The translations under genes were made by a program, and so were the position numbers. Of a DNA stretch of 64,000 bases, positions 18,377 through 27,351 are shown in pieces (the stretch's first letter is position 1; each line of letters starts with the position of its first letter). The notes under the pieces are model-generated. The model had not been told where the DNA came from and did not search any database. It worked only from the letters and a program-made list of their open reading frames with translations. The stretch covers positions 1,364,001-1,428,000 of the forward strand of contig JAEPQB010000001.1 in assembly GCA_017640725.1 (NCBI GenBank), in the 5' to 3' direction. This DNA is from Kordiimonadaceae bacterium. GTDB taxonomy: Bacteria > Pseudomonadota > Alphaproteobacteria > Sphingomonadales > Kordiimonadaceae.

Positions 18377-19011
18377 TGGGCGCTGCTTCACGGGGCTACG
18401 GCCCTCAGGGTTTTGCAGAAGATATCGATGTTTCACGTGAAACATTGGACAAGCTCACTCTCTATGCTGATGAACTTGCAAAGTGGCAGCGCGCCAAAAA
18501 CCTGGTTGCCAATTCCACGATCGAAGACCGCTGGCGCAGACATTTCCTCGACTCAGCGCAGCTCGATAGTTTAATTCGCCAGCATTTTTCGGCGCCGATC
18601 AAGATTCTCGACATTGGCTCTGGTGCCGGTTTTCCGGGCCTGGTCCTGTCTCTCATGGGCTTGGGCAGTGTCGAGCTTGTTGAGTCTAACGGCCGCAAAT
18701 GTGTTTTCATGAACCAGATCGCCCGTCAAACCGGTGCCCAAGCGAAAGCTGTTAATGAGCGCATTGAAAAACTTACCCCGCGCCCTGTTGATGTGGTGAC
18801 ATCCCGCGCCTGTGCAAAAGTCGAACAGTTGTTGATTTGGGCCGAACCCTTTTTGGCACCCGCTTCAGAAATGTGGCTTTTGAAGGGGGAAGGCGTCGAA
18901 GAAGAATTGACCCAAGCCCGCGCTTCATGGAATATGGAAATCGAGCGGTTCAAAAGCCGATCGAGCCCTGATGGGGTAATCCTCAGGCTCAGCGCGATCA
19001 AAAAAAAATAA
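18376..19011 (+). CDS. rsmG: 16S rRNA (guanine(527)-N7)-methyltransferase
   Basis: SAM-dependent methyltransferase modifying G527 of 16S rRNA; loss gives low-level streptomycin resistance in several bacteria. It has 211 residues. The SAM-binding motif is ILDIGSGAGFPGLVLSL, followed by LVESNGRKCVFMNQI and VVTSRACAKVEQLLIWAEPF. A third parS lies in codons 18-24 and reads VSRET, a pattern seen in many RsmG proteins for this reason. It starts inside the mnmG stop codon. Confidence 0.97.
   Translation: MGAASRGYGPQGFAEDIDVSRETLDKLTLYADELAKWQRAKNLVANSTIEDRWRRHFLDSAQLDSLIRQHFSAPIKILDIGSGAGFPGLVLSLMGLGSVELVESNGRKCVFMNQIARQTGAQAKAVNERIEKLTPRPVDVVTSRACAKVEQLLIWAEPFLAPASEMWLLKGEGVEEELTQARASWNMEIERFKSRSSPDGVILRLSAIKKK
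18429..18444. promoter_or_regulatory. parS site 3 (inside rsmG)
   Basis: TGTTTCACGTGAAACA, again a perfect canonical parS, with flanking A/T giving 18-base symmetry. It is located at the 5' end of rsmG, about 2 kb from site 2 and 0.6 kb upstream of parA. Confidence 0.93.
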
Positions 19012-19045
19012 GCCGCTGTTTTGATTATGTTTTAGGGGTTGCTTC

Positions 19046-19846
19046 ATGCAGGACGGGGTGCGCGCTAGCATTATTGCAGTGGCCAATCAAAAAGGTGGTG
19101 TTGGCAAAACCACGACAGCCATAAATCTGGCAACGGCAATTGCTGCCGTGAAAAAAAAGGTTCTTGTGATTGACCTTGACCCTCAAGGCAACGCCAGTAC
19201 GGGCTTCGGCGTTGACCGCGCGAGCCGTGACATTACTTCCTATGATGTGGTTCTAGGCGCAGCGCCGATTGAAGATGCCATTCTCGAGTCTGAAATCCCG
19301 GGTCTTAGCATTATCCCTTCAACCATTGATCTATCGGGCGCGGATCTGGAGTTGGCAGAGTTGCCCCAGCGTAACTTTCGACTGCGTTACGCGCTTGAGA
19401 AAGCGCAAGTGCGCAATGACTATGATTATGTGCTGATCGATTGCCCACCTTCCTTGAGCCTTTTGACCATTAATGCGCTTGTGGCGGCTGATTCGGTACT
19501 TGTACCCTTGCAATGCGAGTTTTTTGCCCTTGAAGGCCTGAGTTTGCTGTTGAAAACGGTTGAGCAGGTGCGCGGCAGTTTGAACCCGATGTTGACCATC
19601 AACGGTGTGGTTCTCACTATGTTTGACCGGCGCAATAACCTTTCCGAACAAGTTGCAAGCGATGTGCGCGATTATTTGGGCGACAAGGTTTTCAAAACGG
19701 TTATTCCGCGCAACGTGAAGGTCTCGGAGGCGCCAAGCTTTGGCAAACCGGCGCTCCTTTACGATCATCGATGTACAGGTAGCCGCGCATACATTGATTT
19801 GGCGCGGGAACTATTAAACCGCGACGCTGCAGCACAGGCAGCTTAA
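19046..19846 (+). CDS. parA: Chromosome partitioning ATPase ParA
   Basis: Walker-type ATPase that moves ParB-parS complexes and so segregates the origin region. It has 266 residues. The deviant Walker A is ANQKGGVGKTTTAINLATAI, with DLDPQGNASTGFG and DYVLIDCPPSLSLLTINAL. It is the short chromosomal form without an N-terminal DNA-binding domain. It is followed by parB after 29 bases. Confidence 0.97.
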   Translation: MQDGVRASIIAVANQKGGVGKTTTAINLATAIAAVKKKVLVIDLDPQGNASTGFGVDRASRDITSYDVVLGAAPIEDAILESEIPGLSIIPSTIDLSGADLELAELPQRNFRLRYALEKAQVRNDYDYVLIDCPPSLSLLTINALVAADSVLVPLQCEFFALEGLSLLLKTVEQVRGSLNPMLTINGVVLTMFDRRNNLSEQVASDVRDYLGDKVFKTVIPRNVKVSEAPSFGKPALLYDHRCTGSRAYIDLARELLNRDAAAQAA

Positions 19847-19875
19847 CAATAAAAACAATGAGTTAGAGATTGGTT

Positions 19876-20787
19876 ATGGCCAAAACTGTAAGACAAGGAT
19901 TGGGGCGCGGCCTTTCAGCGCTTTTGGGCGATGACAGACCAGTTATTGAAGATCAGCCAACAGAGGCAGGTGTTAATGAAGCGGCTGCAGCACCGTCCGG
20001 ACGGCGCCGTCTGCCGATTGAGTTTTTGGAGCGTAACAGCGCGCAGCCCCGCTATCGGTTTGACGATGAAGCCCTGGAAGAGCTTGCGCTTTCAATTAAA
20101 GAAAAAGGCTTGCTCCAGCCCATCCTGGTTCGCGAGATTGGCCCCGAAAAGTTCCAGATTGTAGCGGGTGAGCGTCGCTGGCGTGCGGCGCAAAAAGCCG
20201 GCATTCATGAAGTGCCTGTGGTGGTGCGTGAGCTGACAGACACAGAAGTACTTGAAGTCGCCATTATTGAAAATATCCAGCGTGAGGACCTGTCAGCGAT
20301 TGAAGAAGCAACAGCGTACAAGCGCCTAATGGATGAATTTGGCCATACTCAGGAAGTTGTGGCCGGCATTGTTGGCAAAAGCCGTAGTCATATCACCAAC
20401 TTGCTGCGCCTTCTTAATCTACCACAAAAAGTTCGCGACCTGGTTGATGAAGGCAGGCTTTCCATGGGCCACGCCCGCGCGCTTTTGTCTGCCGATGACC
20501 CCATTACCCTGGCGGGCAAAGTTATCGCTGAAGGCATGAGTGTTCGCCAAACTGAAGCCGCGACAAAGTCCGGGCCTGTTAAGCGGCGCGAACCACAGCC
20601 GGGTGGCCGTGTCAAAAAAGCAAGCAAGGACGCAGACACAGTGGCGCTTGAAAAAGACCTGACAGCGGCCCTTTCCATGAAAGTGAGCATTGACCACCAG
20701 GGTGAAGGTGGCACTGTAACCGTGACCTATAAGACCTTGGAAGAACTCGACGAACTATGTTCCAAAATGGGTGTGTGCGGATTTTAG
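19876..20787 (+). CDS. parB: Chromosome partitioning protein ParB
   Basis: CTP-dependent DNA clamp that loads at parS. It has 303 residues from the ATG at 19876; a TTG 6 bases earlier is a weaker choice. The N-terminus (RQGLGRGLSALLGD) interacts with ParA in relatives. The CTP-binding motifs include QPRYRFDDEALEELALSIKE and VAGERRWRAAQKAG. A helix-turn-helix region (GHTQEVVAGIVGKSRSHITN) follows. Three matching parS sites lie upstream. Confidence 0.97.
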   Translation: MAKTVRQGLGRGLSALLGDDRPVIEDQPTEAGVNEAAAAPSGRRRLPIEFLERNSAQPRYRFDDEALEELALSIKEKGLLQPILVREIGPEKFQIVAGERRWRAAQKAGIHEVPVVVRELTDTEVLEVAIIENIQREDLSAIEEATAYKRLMDEFGHTQEVVAGIVGKSRSHITNLLRLLNLPQKVRDLVDEGRLSMGHARALLSADDPITLAGKVIAEGMSVRQTEAATKSGPVKRREPQPGGRVKKASKDADTVALEKDLTAALSMKVSIDHQGEGGTVTVTYKTLEELDELCSKMGVCGF

Positions 20788-20799
20788 CACCGCACCGCT

Positions 20800-21753
20800 T
20801 CAAGCAAGCTTGGCTTCCACGGCATCCCAAATTTGGGCTTGCAAGTTAACGCCGTCAAACTGGTTCACTGATTGCAGGCCGGTAGGCGATGTGACGTTGA
20901 TTTCCGTGAGCCAATCCCCAATCACATCGATGCCAACAAAGGTAAGGCCGCGTGCTTTAAGATCGGGACCGATGGTGTCGCAGATTTCAATTTCTCGCTC
21001 GGTCAGGCTTGAGCGAACAGCTTTTCCACCCGCCACCAAATTAGAACGAACCTCGCCTTCGGCTGGCACGCGGTTGATCGCACCCACAGCTTCACCGTCG
21101 ATCAGAATGATGCGCTTGTCACCTTCGCGGACCTCGGGCAGAAATTTTTGAACCATCACCGGCTCGCGTGAACCCATCAGGAACATTTCCATAAGGCTGC
21201 CGAGATTGCTGTCACCCTCTTTAAGGTGAAACACGCCTGCGCCGCCGTTGCCATACAGGGGTTTGACGATGATTTCGCCGTGCTTTTTTCGGAAGTCTTT
21301 CACCACGTCTTCACTCCGGGTGATCAGCGTTGGCGGCATCAAGTCTATGAATTTCATGACAAAAAGTTTCTCGGGCGCGTTCCTGACCTCCGCAGGATTG
21401 TTCATCACCAGAGTGTCGTCAGCGATCAAATCAAGAAGATGCGTTGCCGTGATATAGGACATGTCAAACGGCGGGTCTTGCCGCATCCAAACCACGTCAA
21501 CGGTACGCAGGTTGAGCTGCGCTGGTTCCGAGAGGAAGCTGAAATGGTTGCCCTTTTCGCGGCGAACCTCAACCTTTCGCGCTACCGCGAAAACAGACCC
21601 GTCTTCGTACGACAGGTCTTCCGCCAAATAGTGCCAAAGTTCAAATCCGCGCTCCTGCGCTTCAAGCATCAATACAAATGTGCTGTCACCATCGATGTTA
21701 ATGCCTTCCATTTCATCCATTTGGAAGGCGACTTTAAGATTTGACTTGGACAT
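20800..21753 (-). CDS. gshB: Glutathione synthetase
   Basis: Joins gamma-glutamylcysteine and glycine with ATP. It has 317 residues from the ATG at 21753, preceded by AAGGATC; a longer reading to 21786 lacks support. It has an ATP-grasp fold with [37 protein letters not shown] and the C-terminal [20 protein letters not shown]. It is convergent with parB (12 bases between stops). yraN and rsmI lie upstream on the same strand. Confidence 0.97.
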   Translation of the reverse strand: MSKSNLKVAFQMDEMEGINIDGDSTFVLMLEAQERGFELWHYLAEDLSYEDGSVFAVARKVEVRREKGNHFSFLSEPAQLNLRTVDVVWMRQDPPFDMSYITATHLLDLIADDTLVMNNPAEVRNAPEKLFVMKFIDLMPPTLITRSEDVVKDFRKKHGEIIVKPLYGNGGAGVFHLKEGDSNLGSLMEMFLMGSREPVMVQKFLPEVREGDKRIILIDGEAVGAINRVPAEGEVRSNLVAGGKAVRSSLTEREIEICDTIGPDLKARGLTFVGIDVIGDWLTEINVTSPTGLQSVNQFDGVNLQAQIWDAVEAKLA

Positions 21754-21800
21754 AATTGATCCTTGGTTTTTTGATCCGGACCGCACTCAGGGGAACAGAA

Positions 21801-22166
21801 TTACCACCCTGGGCGCCACGCATCCATCATATGGGTCGGAACCCTGCCGGGTGCAACCGCAATTACATCAAACCGACATGCAAATTCCTGTGAGGTCTGT
21901 TGTTGCAACCACACACTGGCTGCGGTTTCAATTCTGAGCCTTTGCTTTGAGGTGATGCTCTCAAAAGCGTCAGTAACAGATTGGCGGGCCTTGACTTCCA
22001 CAAAAACGATGAGGTCTTTTTTTTGCGCGATGATATCAATCTCGCCCGCCTTGCATTTAAACCGACGCGCCAAAACCCGATAACCTTTCAGCCGGAGCAG
22101 CATGGCGGCAAGGAATTCAGCAGACCGACCTTTCCTTTCTGCGGTTTGGCGGGGGTTTTGGCTCAT
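21801..22166 (-). CDS. YraN family protein (UPF0102)
   Basis: 121 residues with a restriction-endonuclease-like core: GEIDIIAQKKDLIVFVEVKA holds the Asp and the E-x-K of a PD-(D/E)xK site. The family role is not established. It lies 9 bases downstream of rsmI. In enterobacteria yraN, rsmI (yraL) and lpoA also cluster, which supports the call. Confidence 0.9.
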   Translation of the reverse strand: MSQNPRQTAERKGRSAEFLAAMLLRLKGYRVLARRFKCKAGEIDIIAQKKDLIVFVEVKARQSVTDAFESITSKQRLRIETAASVWLQQQTSQEFACRFDVIAVAPGRVPTHMMDAWRPGW

Positions 22167-22175
22167 ATCTCCCCC

Positions 22176-23057
22176 TTAAGAGCGGGCGTCTTTGTTTTTG
22201 CTGATCTCAAGCGCCAGCTGGTAAATCTCTTTTTTGCGTTCACCAGTAAGGTCAGCAATAAATGCCGCCGCTGATTTGACGCTCATGTGGCCTAAGGCCT
22301 TTTCAATCAAAAACTTGGTTTCAAAGGCCGACCCATCTGTTGAGGTCTCACCGGAAGGAGGCTCAATCACGACCACAACCTCCCCTTTGGGCGAGCCGGT
22401 GTTGGCATAGCGGCCGGCAAGCTCTATTAAGTCGCCCCGCACAACTTCTTCAAACTTTTTACTGATCTCACGGCAAACAGCCGCGCTTCTCGCCTCGAAT
22501 ACCTCAGCCGCATCTGAAATGCTGTCCGGCAACCTGCGCGCACTCTCATAAAACACCAATGTTGCGTCAATTTTTGCCGCTTTTTCGTACCATTTTTTCC
22601 GGGCGGATGACTTATTGGGCGAGAAACCAAGAAATATGAATCTGTCAGTTGGCAGGCCAGACAAAGTAAGCGCCGCAATGAGGGCCGACGGGCCCGGCAG
22701 TGAAGTGACATACAAATCTGCCTCAACTAAAGCACGCACCAATTTGTACCCGGGGTCTGAAATCAGCGGCGTCCCAGCGTCCGACACCAGGGCAACCACT
22801 TTGCCTTCATCAATCATGGCCTCAATTTTGGGGCGCATTTGCTCGCCGTTATGCTCGTGGTAGGCAATGAGCGGTTTCTTGATGAGATAGGCTTGTAAAA
22901 GTTTGCTTGTTATGCGGGTATCTTCGCACGCAATAACGTCGGCCGCCCGCAAGGTTTCGAGCGCTCTCGCAGAAATGTCGCCCAGGTTCCCTATGGGCGT
23001 CGCAACGATATGCAGTCCCGGCCTTAGGGTATTTTGCCTATCTTCCTTTTGCTGCAT
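22176..23057 (-). CDS. rsmI: 16S rRNA (cytidine(1402)-2'-O)-methyltransferase
   Basis: Uses SAM to methylate the ribose of C1402 in 16S rRNA. I chose the ATG at 23057 (MQQKEDRQNTLRPGLHIVAT) because AAAGGACAG lies directly upstream; this gives 293 residues, near the usual size. The tetrapyrrole-methylase fold shows VATPIGNLGDISARALETL, DAGTPLISDPGYKLV and LPGPSALIAALTLSGLPTDR. It is divergent from the LpoA-like lipoprotein gene. Confidence 0.95.
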   Translation of the reverse strand: MQQKEDRQNTLRPGLHIVATPIGNLGDISARALETLRAADVIACEDTRITSKLLQAYLIKKPLIAYHEHNGEQMRPKIEAMIDEGKVVALVSDAGTPLISDPGYKLVRALVEADLYVTSLPGPSALIAALTLSGLPTDRFIFLGFSPNKSSARKKWYEKAAKIDATLVFYESARRLPDSISDAAEVFEARSAAVCREISKKFEEVVRGDLIELAGRYANTGSPKGEVVVVIEPPSGETSTDGSAFETKFLIEKALGHMSVKSAAAFIADLTGERKKEIYQLALEISKNKDARS

Positions 23058-23261
23058 TTCTGTCCTTTGAAGCGAAGCATGATGCCCCGTAATTCTGCCA
23101 TTATTTTGCTTCATACCACGGCAAACTGTGTATCGCCGCCAAAGATTTCCAAAATAGTGAAATATGACAGCACACCAATTTACACCGATCAATATTCAGC
23201 TTAATGTCGCCGCAACCGGCAGGCGCTCGGCCTTTTTTCAATAGCTTGTGTAGGAAATAGT

Positions 23262-24659
23262 GTGAGGTTGAACGCACCAACAGCAAAATGCCTGACAGTT
23301 GGGCTGTTTGCCGCCCTGCTATTAGCTGGTTGCGGCGGTTCAGCACCAGTGCCCCGAACGGTTGCCAGCCCGCCCTCTGCCCAATCCGAACAACTTGGCT
23401 CTAGTGCTCCAACAGCCCTACCGGATCAATTGCCAGAGCAAGAAGCCAACGACAAAGATGGTCGGGCTGAGATCGTTGTTGCTCTGATGCTGCCGCTTTC
23501 GGGGGCCGATGAAGCGGTTGGGCAGGCATTGCTGCGGGCAGCCACCATGGCGCTTTTTGATGCCTATGACCCGTCACTGCGGTTGCTGCCGCTGGACACC
23601 GAAGGCGACCCAACTATTGCGGAAGTGCGCGCCGCTCAGGCCATCGAGGCGGGCGCGTCCATTGTTCTGGGGCCTCTACTGTCTTCCAATGTGCGGGCCG
23701 TTGCTGACACCCTCAATGACGCTGAAATTCCCATGCTTGGGTTCACCAATGACAGTGCGGCGGCGGGGCCGGGCCGGTTTATCATGGGCTTTTTGCCGGA
23801 AGCTGAGGTGAAACGCGTGGTGGATTATGCCGTTTCAACCGGTCATGAGAACTTCGGCGCATTGCTGCCGATGGGTCGTTACGGTGAGCGCATAAGAACA
23901 GCCTTTGGGGATACCATTGCGCTGTCGGGCGCTCAGGTCGAAGCCATTGAAAGCTATCCTCCTGACCCTGATGCTTTGTTTGAACCGGTAAAAAGGCTCG
24001 CGCGCTATGATGAGCGCCGCGACGATGTTCGCCGGGAGGTGCGCTTTCTGCGTGCACTCCGCGATGACCTTACCGAAGAAATAGCAAATGACCTTGAAGA
24101 CGCTGAGGTTATGGAAGGTGTTGAATTTGATGCCGTATTAGTGCCTGAAGGGGGCGCCTTAATGCGCACCCTTGCTCCTCTGCTGCCTTTCTATGAAATT
24201 GATCCCAACCGAGTGAAACTTCTGGGTACCGGCCTTTGGAACGATGAAGGCCTTTTGGGTGAGCCACCGCTCCAGGGGGCGTGGTTTGCGGCGCCAGACC
24301 CCGCTGCACCGCAGGGCTTTCTGGACCGATACGCTGAGACTTACGGAGAAGCGGCCCCTCGGATTGCCACACTGTCCTATGATGCCATGTCTCTTGTGGC
24401 ATTGTTGGCACGTACCGAAGAACCATTGGCGCCAGCGAGCGATGGCATAATTCCAAACCAGCCAGCCGCCACTCGGTTTTCTGCAGAAAACTTTTTGAGG
24501 CCCGAAGGGTTTAGCGGCCTTGATGGCCTGTTCAGGTTTTTGCCGGATGGCACCACCGAACGATCTCTTGCAATACTGGAAGTGAATCGCCGCGGCTTTC
24601 AGGTCATCGACCCGGCACCAGCAGAATTCCCGAGCTTTGGTTATGCGCTAAAGAACTGA
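23262..24659 (+). CDS. Penicillin-binding protein activator (LpoA-like lipoprotein)
   Basis: 465 residues. The lipoprotein signal ends in the lipobox LLAGC with Cys24 as the lipidation site. The body is a periplasmic-binding (type 1, LivJ-like) fold: VALMLPLSGADEAVGQALLR, GASIVLGPLLSSNVRAVADT and PMLGFTNDSAAAGPGRF. Homologues anchored in the outer membrane activate PBP1a, but the N-terminal TPR part of E. coli LpoA is absent. The start is a GTG. Next to rsmI and yraN, as in enterobacteria. Confidence 0.88.
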   Translation: MRLNAPTAKCLTVGLFAALLLAGCGGSAPVPRTVASPPSAQSEQLGSSAPTALPDQLPEQEANDKDGRAEIVVALMLPLSGADEAVGQALLRAATMALFDAYDPSLRLLPLDTEGDPTIAEVRAAQAIEAGASIVLGPLLSSNVRAVADTLNDAEIPMLGFTNDSAAAGPGRFIMGFLPEAEVKRVVDYAVSTGHENFGALLPMGRYGERIRTAFGDTIALSGAQVEAIESYPPDPDALFEPVKRLARYDERRDDVRREVRFLRALRDDLTEEIANDLEDAEVMEGVEFDAVLVPEGGALMRTLAPLLPFYEIDPNRVKLLGTGLWNDEGLLGEPPLQGAWFAAPDPAAPQGFLDRYAETYGEAAPRIATLSYDAMSLVALLARTEEPLAPASDGIIPNQPAATRFSAENFLRPEGFSGLDGLFRFLPDGTTERSLAILEVNRRGFQVIDPAPAEFPSFGYALKN

Positions 24660-24662
24660 CCC

Positions 24663-25844
24663 TCAGGCCAGCAGCTTCCCAAGAATGAAATTGAGCAAAG
24701 GGCGTCCTTTGTCTGTCAGCCAAACCCGTGAACCAAGGCGCTCCATATATCCAGAAACGATAAGATCATTAAGCACAGCGGCATTGATGTTTGTGCCCTC
24801 ATAGTTGCCAATATCCATGCCCCTGGAAAGTCGTAAGCCCATCATTATCCTCTCGATGGCTTCTGCCTCTGCATCGACTTCTTCAACTGTTTCAATGCCA
24901 AAGCCTCTGTTTTTCACCGCGTTTAGCCAATCTTCCGGACGTTTTACCTGCTGGTGAGCAATCAGACCCCAATTCCCATTGGGCAATCTGCCATGAGCAC
25001 CAGGCCCAATGCCCGCATAAAAACCACCGCGCCAGTAGGTGAGGTTATGCTGGCTTTCTTCCCCCGGCCGCGCGTGATTGGAAACCTCATAGGCTGGCAA
25101 TCCAGCTGCCTCAGTCACTTTTTGTGTCAATTCAAATAGCGCCGCCGCTTCGTCTTCATCCGGCAACGTGAATTTCCCGCGATGAAACTGATGATAAAAG
25201 GCAGTGCCTTCTTCAATGGTCAACTGATACAGCGACAGGTGCGACGGCGAAAAACTCAGCGCTTCCTGCAACTCTTCGCGCCAGTCTTCAAGTGATTGAT
25301 GAGGAAGCGCGTAGATAAGATCGAAGCTCACTCGGCTGAAGTTGTCTCGCGCAACTTCAAGCGCCGAAAGTGCTTCCTTGGAAGAATGAAGCCTGCCAAG
25401 AAACTTCAAAGAGCTATCCTTAAGGCTTTGAATTCCAACAGAAACCCGGTTCACGCCCGCAGAGGCATATTCAGCAAATCGGGCAGCTTCCACGCTAGAG
25501 GGGTTGGCCTCAAGCGTGATTTCAATATCGCTCGCGGGAGACCAATGGTCTTTAATGGCGTCAATGATTGCCGCTGTGGTATCCGGCGGCATCAGGCTCG
25601 GTGTACCGCCACCAAAAAAAACTGACGTTGCCGTTAAGTTGGGGAATTTCTCGGCAAAGGTTTCAATTTCCCTGAGCATGCCGTCGCGCCAGGACCTTTG
25701 GTCTACGCGATCGCGTACGTGGCTGTTGAAATCGCAATATGGGCATTTTTTGGCGCAGAAAGGCCAATGCACATAGATTGCGGCATCAGCTTTATGGTCG
25801 ACTACCGGAAAACTCGCAGCGTCAGGTTGATCTAAAACATGCAT
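24663..25844 (-). CDS. hemW: Radical SAM haem chaperone HemW
   Basis: 393 residues. The radical-SAM cluster motif is CAKKCPYCDFNSH. FFGGGTPSLMPPDT, ITLEANPSSVEAARF and GVNRVSVGIQSLKD are shared with HemN/HemW. Only three cysteines occur in the cluster motif, and length and start favour HemW (a haem-binding chaperone) over the oxidase HemN. It overlaps rdgB by 23 bases and is convergent with the LpoA-like gene. Confidence 0.92.
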   Translation of the reverse strand: MHVLDQPDAASFPVVDHKADAAIYVHWPFCAKKCPYCDFNSHVRDRVDQRSWRDGMLREIETFAEKFPNLTATSVFFGGGTPSLMPPDTTAAIIDAIKDHWSPASDIEITLEANPSSVEAARFAEYASAGVNRVSVGIQSLKDSSLKFLGRLHSSKEALSALEVARDNFSRVSFDLIYALPHQSLEDWREELQEALSFSPSHLSLYQLTIEEGTAFYHQFHRGKFTLPDEDEAAALFELTQKVTEAAGLPAYEVSNHARPGEESQHNLTYWRGGFYAGIGPGAHGRLPNGNWGLIAHQQVKRPEDWLNAVKNRGFGIETVEEVDAEAEAIERIMMGLRLSRGMDIGNYEGTNINAAVLNDLIVSGYMERLGSRVWLTDKGRPLLNFILGKLLA

Positions 25845-26424
25845 CTATTAACTGCCGGAACGCATCAGCCCGGTGGCTCATCGCGTGCTTGTCCACGGGG
25901 TCCATCTCCGCAAAGGTGAGGTCAAACCCGCCTGGAATGAAAATGGGGTCGTAACCAAAACCTTTCTCGCCCCGCATCGGCCAAGTGACAGAGCCAAACA
26001 CTTTGCCTTCAAAGCTTTCAGTATGGCCGTCAGGCCAGGCGAGTGAAAGCGCGCAGGTGAAGTTGGCGTGTCGGTTCGGATTGTCGCCCAGCTTATCGAT
26101 CACCGCCTTCATGCCGATGGCGAAGTCCCGATCTGGCCCCGCCCAGTCTGCAGTATAAATGCCGGGCTCCCCGCCAAGGCCGTGCACCTCAAGCCCACTA
26201 TCATCCGAGAGCGACGGCAGCCCAGACGCTTTCGCTGCGGCCAAAGACTTGATCTCCGCATTGCCAATAAAGCTGTCTGAGTCTTCCACCGGCACCGGCA
26301 GGCCAAGATCACCAACCGATACTGTTTCCACACCAAACGGCGCCAACAGTTCGCCGATCTCGCGAACCTTGCCTTTGTTGTGGCTGGCAATTACCAGTTT
26401 GTTGCCGTCAAAAAGCCGCGCCAT
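25822..26424 (-). CDS. rdgB: RdgB/HAM1 family XTP/dITP diphosphatase
   Basis: Removes ITP, dITP and XTP from the nucleotide pool. It has 200 residues. The substrate motif is VIASHNKGKVREI, with SLSDDSGLEVHGLGGEPGIY and GEKGFGYDPIFIPGG. It starts 6 bases after the rph stop and overlaps hemW, forming a coupled rph-rdgB-hemW unit that is common in this class. Confidence 0.96.
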   Translation of the reverse strand: MARLFDGNKLVIASHNKGKVREIGELLAPFGVETVSVGDLGLPVPVEDSDSFIGNAEIKSLAAAKASGLPSLSDDSGLEVHGLGGEPGIYTADWAGPDRDFAIGMKAVIDKLGDNPNRHANFTCALSLAWPDGHTESFEGKVFGSVTWPMRGEKGFGYDPIFIPGGFDLTFAEMDPVDKHAMSHRADAFRQLIDACFRST

Positions 26425-26430
26425 GTTTTG

Positions 26431-27156
26431 TTACCCGCGGTAGCTTGCAATCGCGGCTTCCTGCGCGCGCTTGATTTCGTCGCAGCCGATACGAGCAAGC
26501 CGCAGCAGCCGCATGAACTCTTCTTCACTGAAGGGTTCTTCTTCCGCGGTTGATTGAATTTCCACAATGCCGCCATTGCCGGTCAGAACAAAGTTGGCGT
26601 CAGTGGCTGCCGCGCTGTCTTCCGGGTAATCCAGATCCAGCACCGGCGTGCCCTCATAAATACCACAGGAAATTGCGGATACACTATCGGTGAACGGTGA
26701 AACTGCCAGCTCGCCCTCGCTAATCAACCAGTCAAAACACTGGCTAAGCGCCACATATGCACCGGAGATTGATGCCGTGCGTGTGCCGCCGTCAGCCTGG
26801 ATAACATCACAGTCGAGCCGGATTTGACGCTCGCCCATCAACTCAAGGTCAACAACAGCCCGCATCGCGCGGCCGATCAGGCGCTGGATTTCCTGCGTAC
26901 GACCAGATTGTTTTCCTTTGGCGGCTTCGCGTGCCATGCGGCCATGCGTAGAGCGCGGTAGCATGCCATATTCGGCTGTAATCCAGCCTTTGCCGCTGTC
27001 GCGCAACCACGGCGGTGTGCGCTCTTCATAGCTGGCGGTCACCAGAACGTGCGTGTCGCCAAACTTCACAAAACAGCTGCCCTCAGCATGTTTGGCAAAG
27101 CCAGGGATCATCTCGATCTTGCGCATTTCATCGTTGGTCCGTCCGCTCGGTCGCAT
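26431..27156 (-). CDS. rph: Ribonuclease PH
   Basis: Phosphate-dependent 3'-5' exoribonuclease that trims tRNA 3' ends. It has 241 residues. [52 protein letters not shown] and [20 protein letters not shown] are conserved. It is divergent from hrcA, with 195 bases between the starts. Confidence 0.97.
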   Translation of the reverse strand: MRPSGRTNDEMRKIEMIPGFAKHAEGSCFVKFGDTHVLVTASYEERTPPWLRDSGKGWITAEYGMLPRSTHGRMAREAAKGKQSGRTQEIQRLIGRAMRAVVDLELMGERQIRLDCDVIQADGGTRTASISGAYVALSQCFDWLISEGELAVSPFTDSVSAISCGIYEGTPVLDLDYPEDSAAATDANFVLTGNGGIVEIQSTAEEEPFSEEEFMRLLRLARIGCDEIKRAQEAAIASYRG

Positions 27157-27351
27157 GGAATTTCCTTTTGTCAGAGGTTGTTATGTGGCGTGCCCGCCAG
27201 TTGTTGCCTCTTCTAGCCTCGATACCCATATAGGTCAAAGGCCTTCGTGCAGTTTTGCCCTGAAATTCCAGCGTCTTTCAAGCGTTGACGAAGGCCGTTC
27301 GATTTATCTAACGTTTGCGTGCAGCATTTAAGGCGAAAGGAGAGGCGGCCC

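Noticed and set aside
18152-18445. Minus-strand ORF beginning MFHVKH
   Set aside because: This is the parS palindrome read as protein, antisense to the mnmG/rsmG junction; a well-known artefact of parS sites.
27157-27351. Possible sigma-32 promoter or CIRCE element before hrcA
   Set aside because: A CCCATATAGG stretch resembles an RpoH -10, but no CTTG lies 17-18 bases upstream, and no TTAGCACTC-N9-GAGTGCTAA is present.
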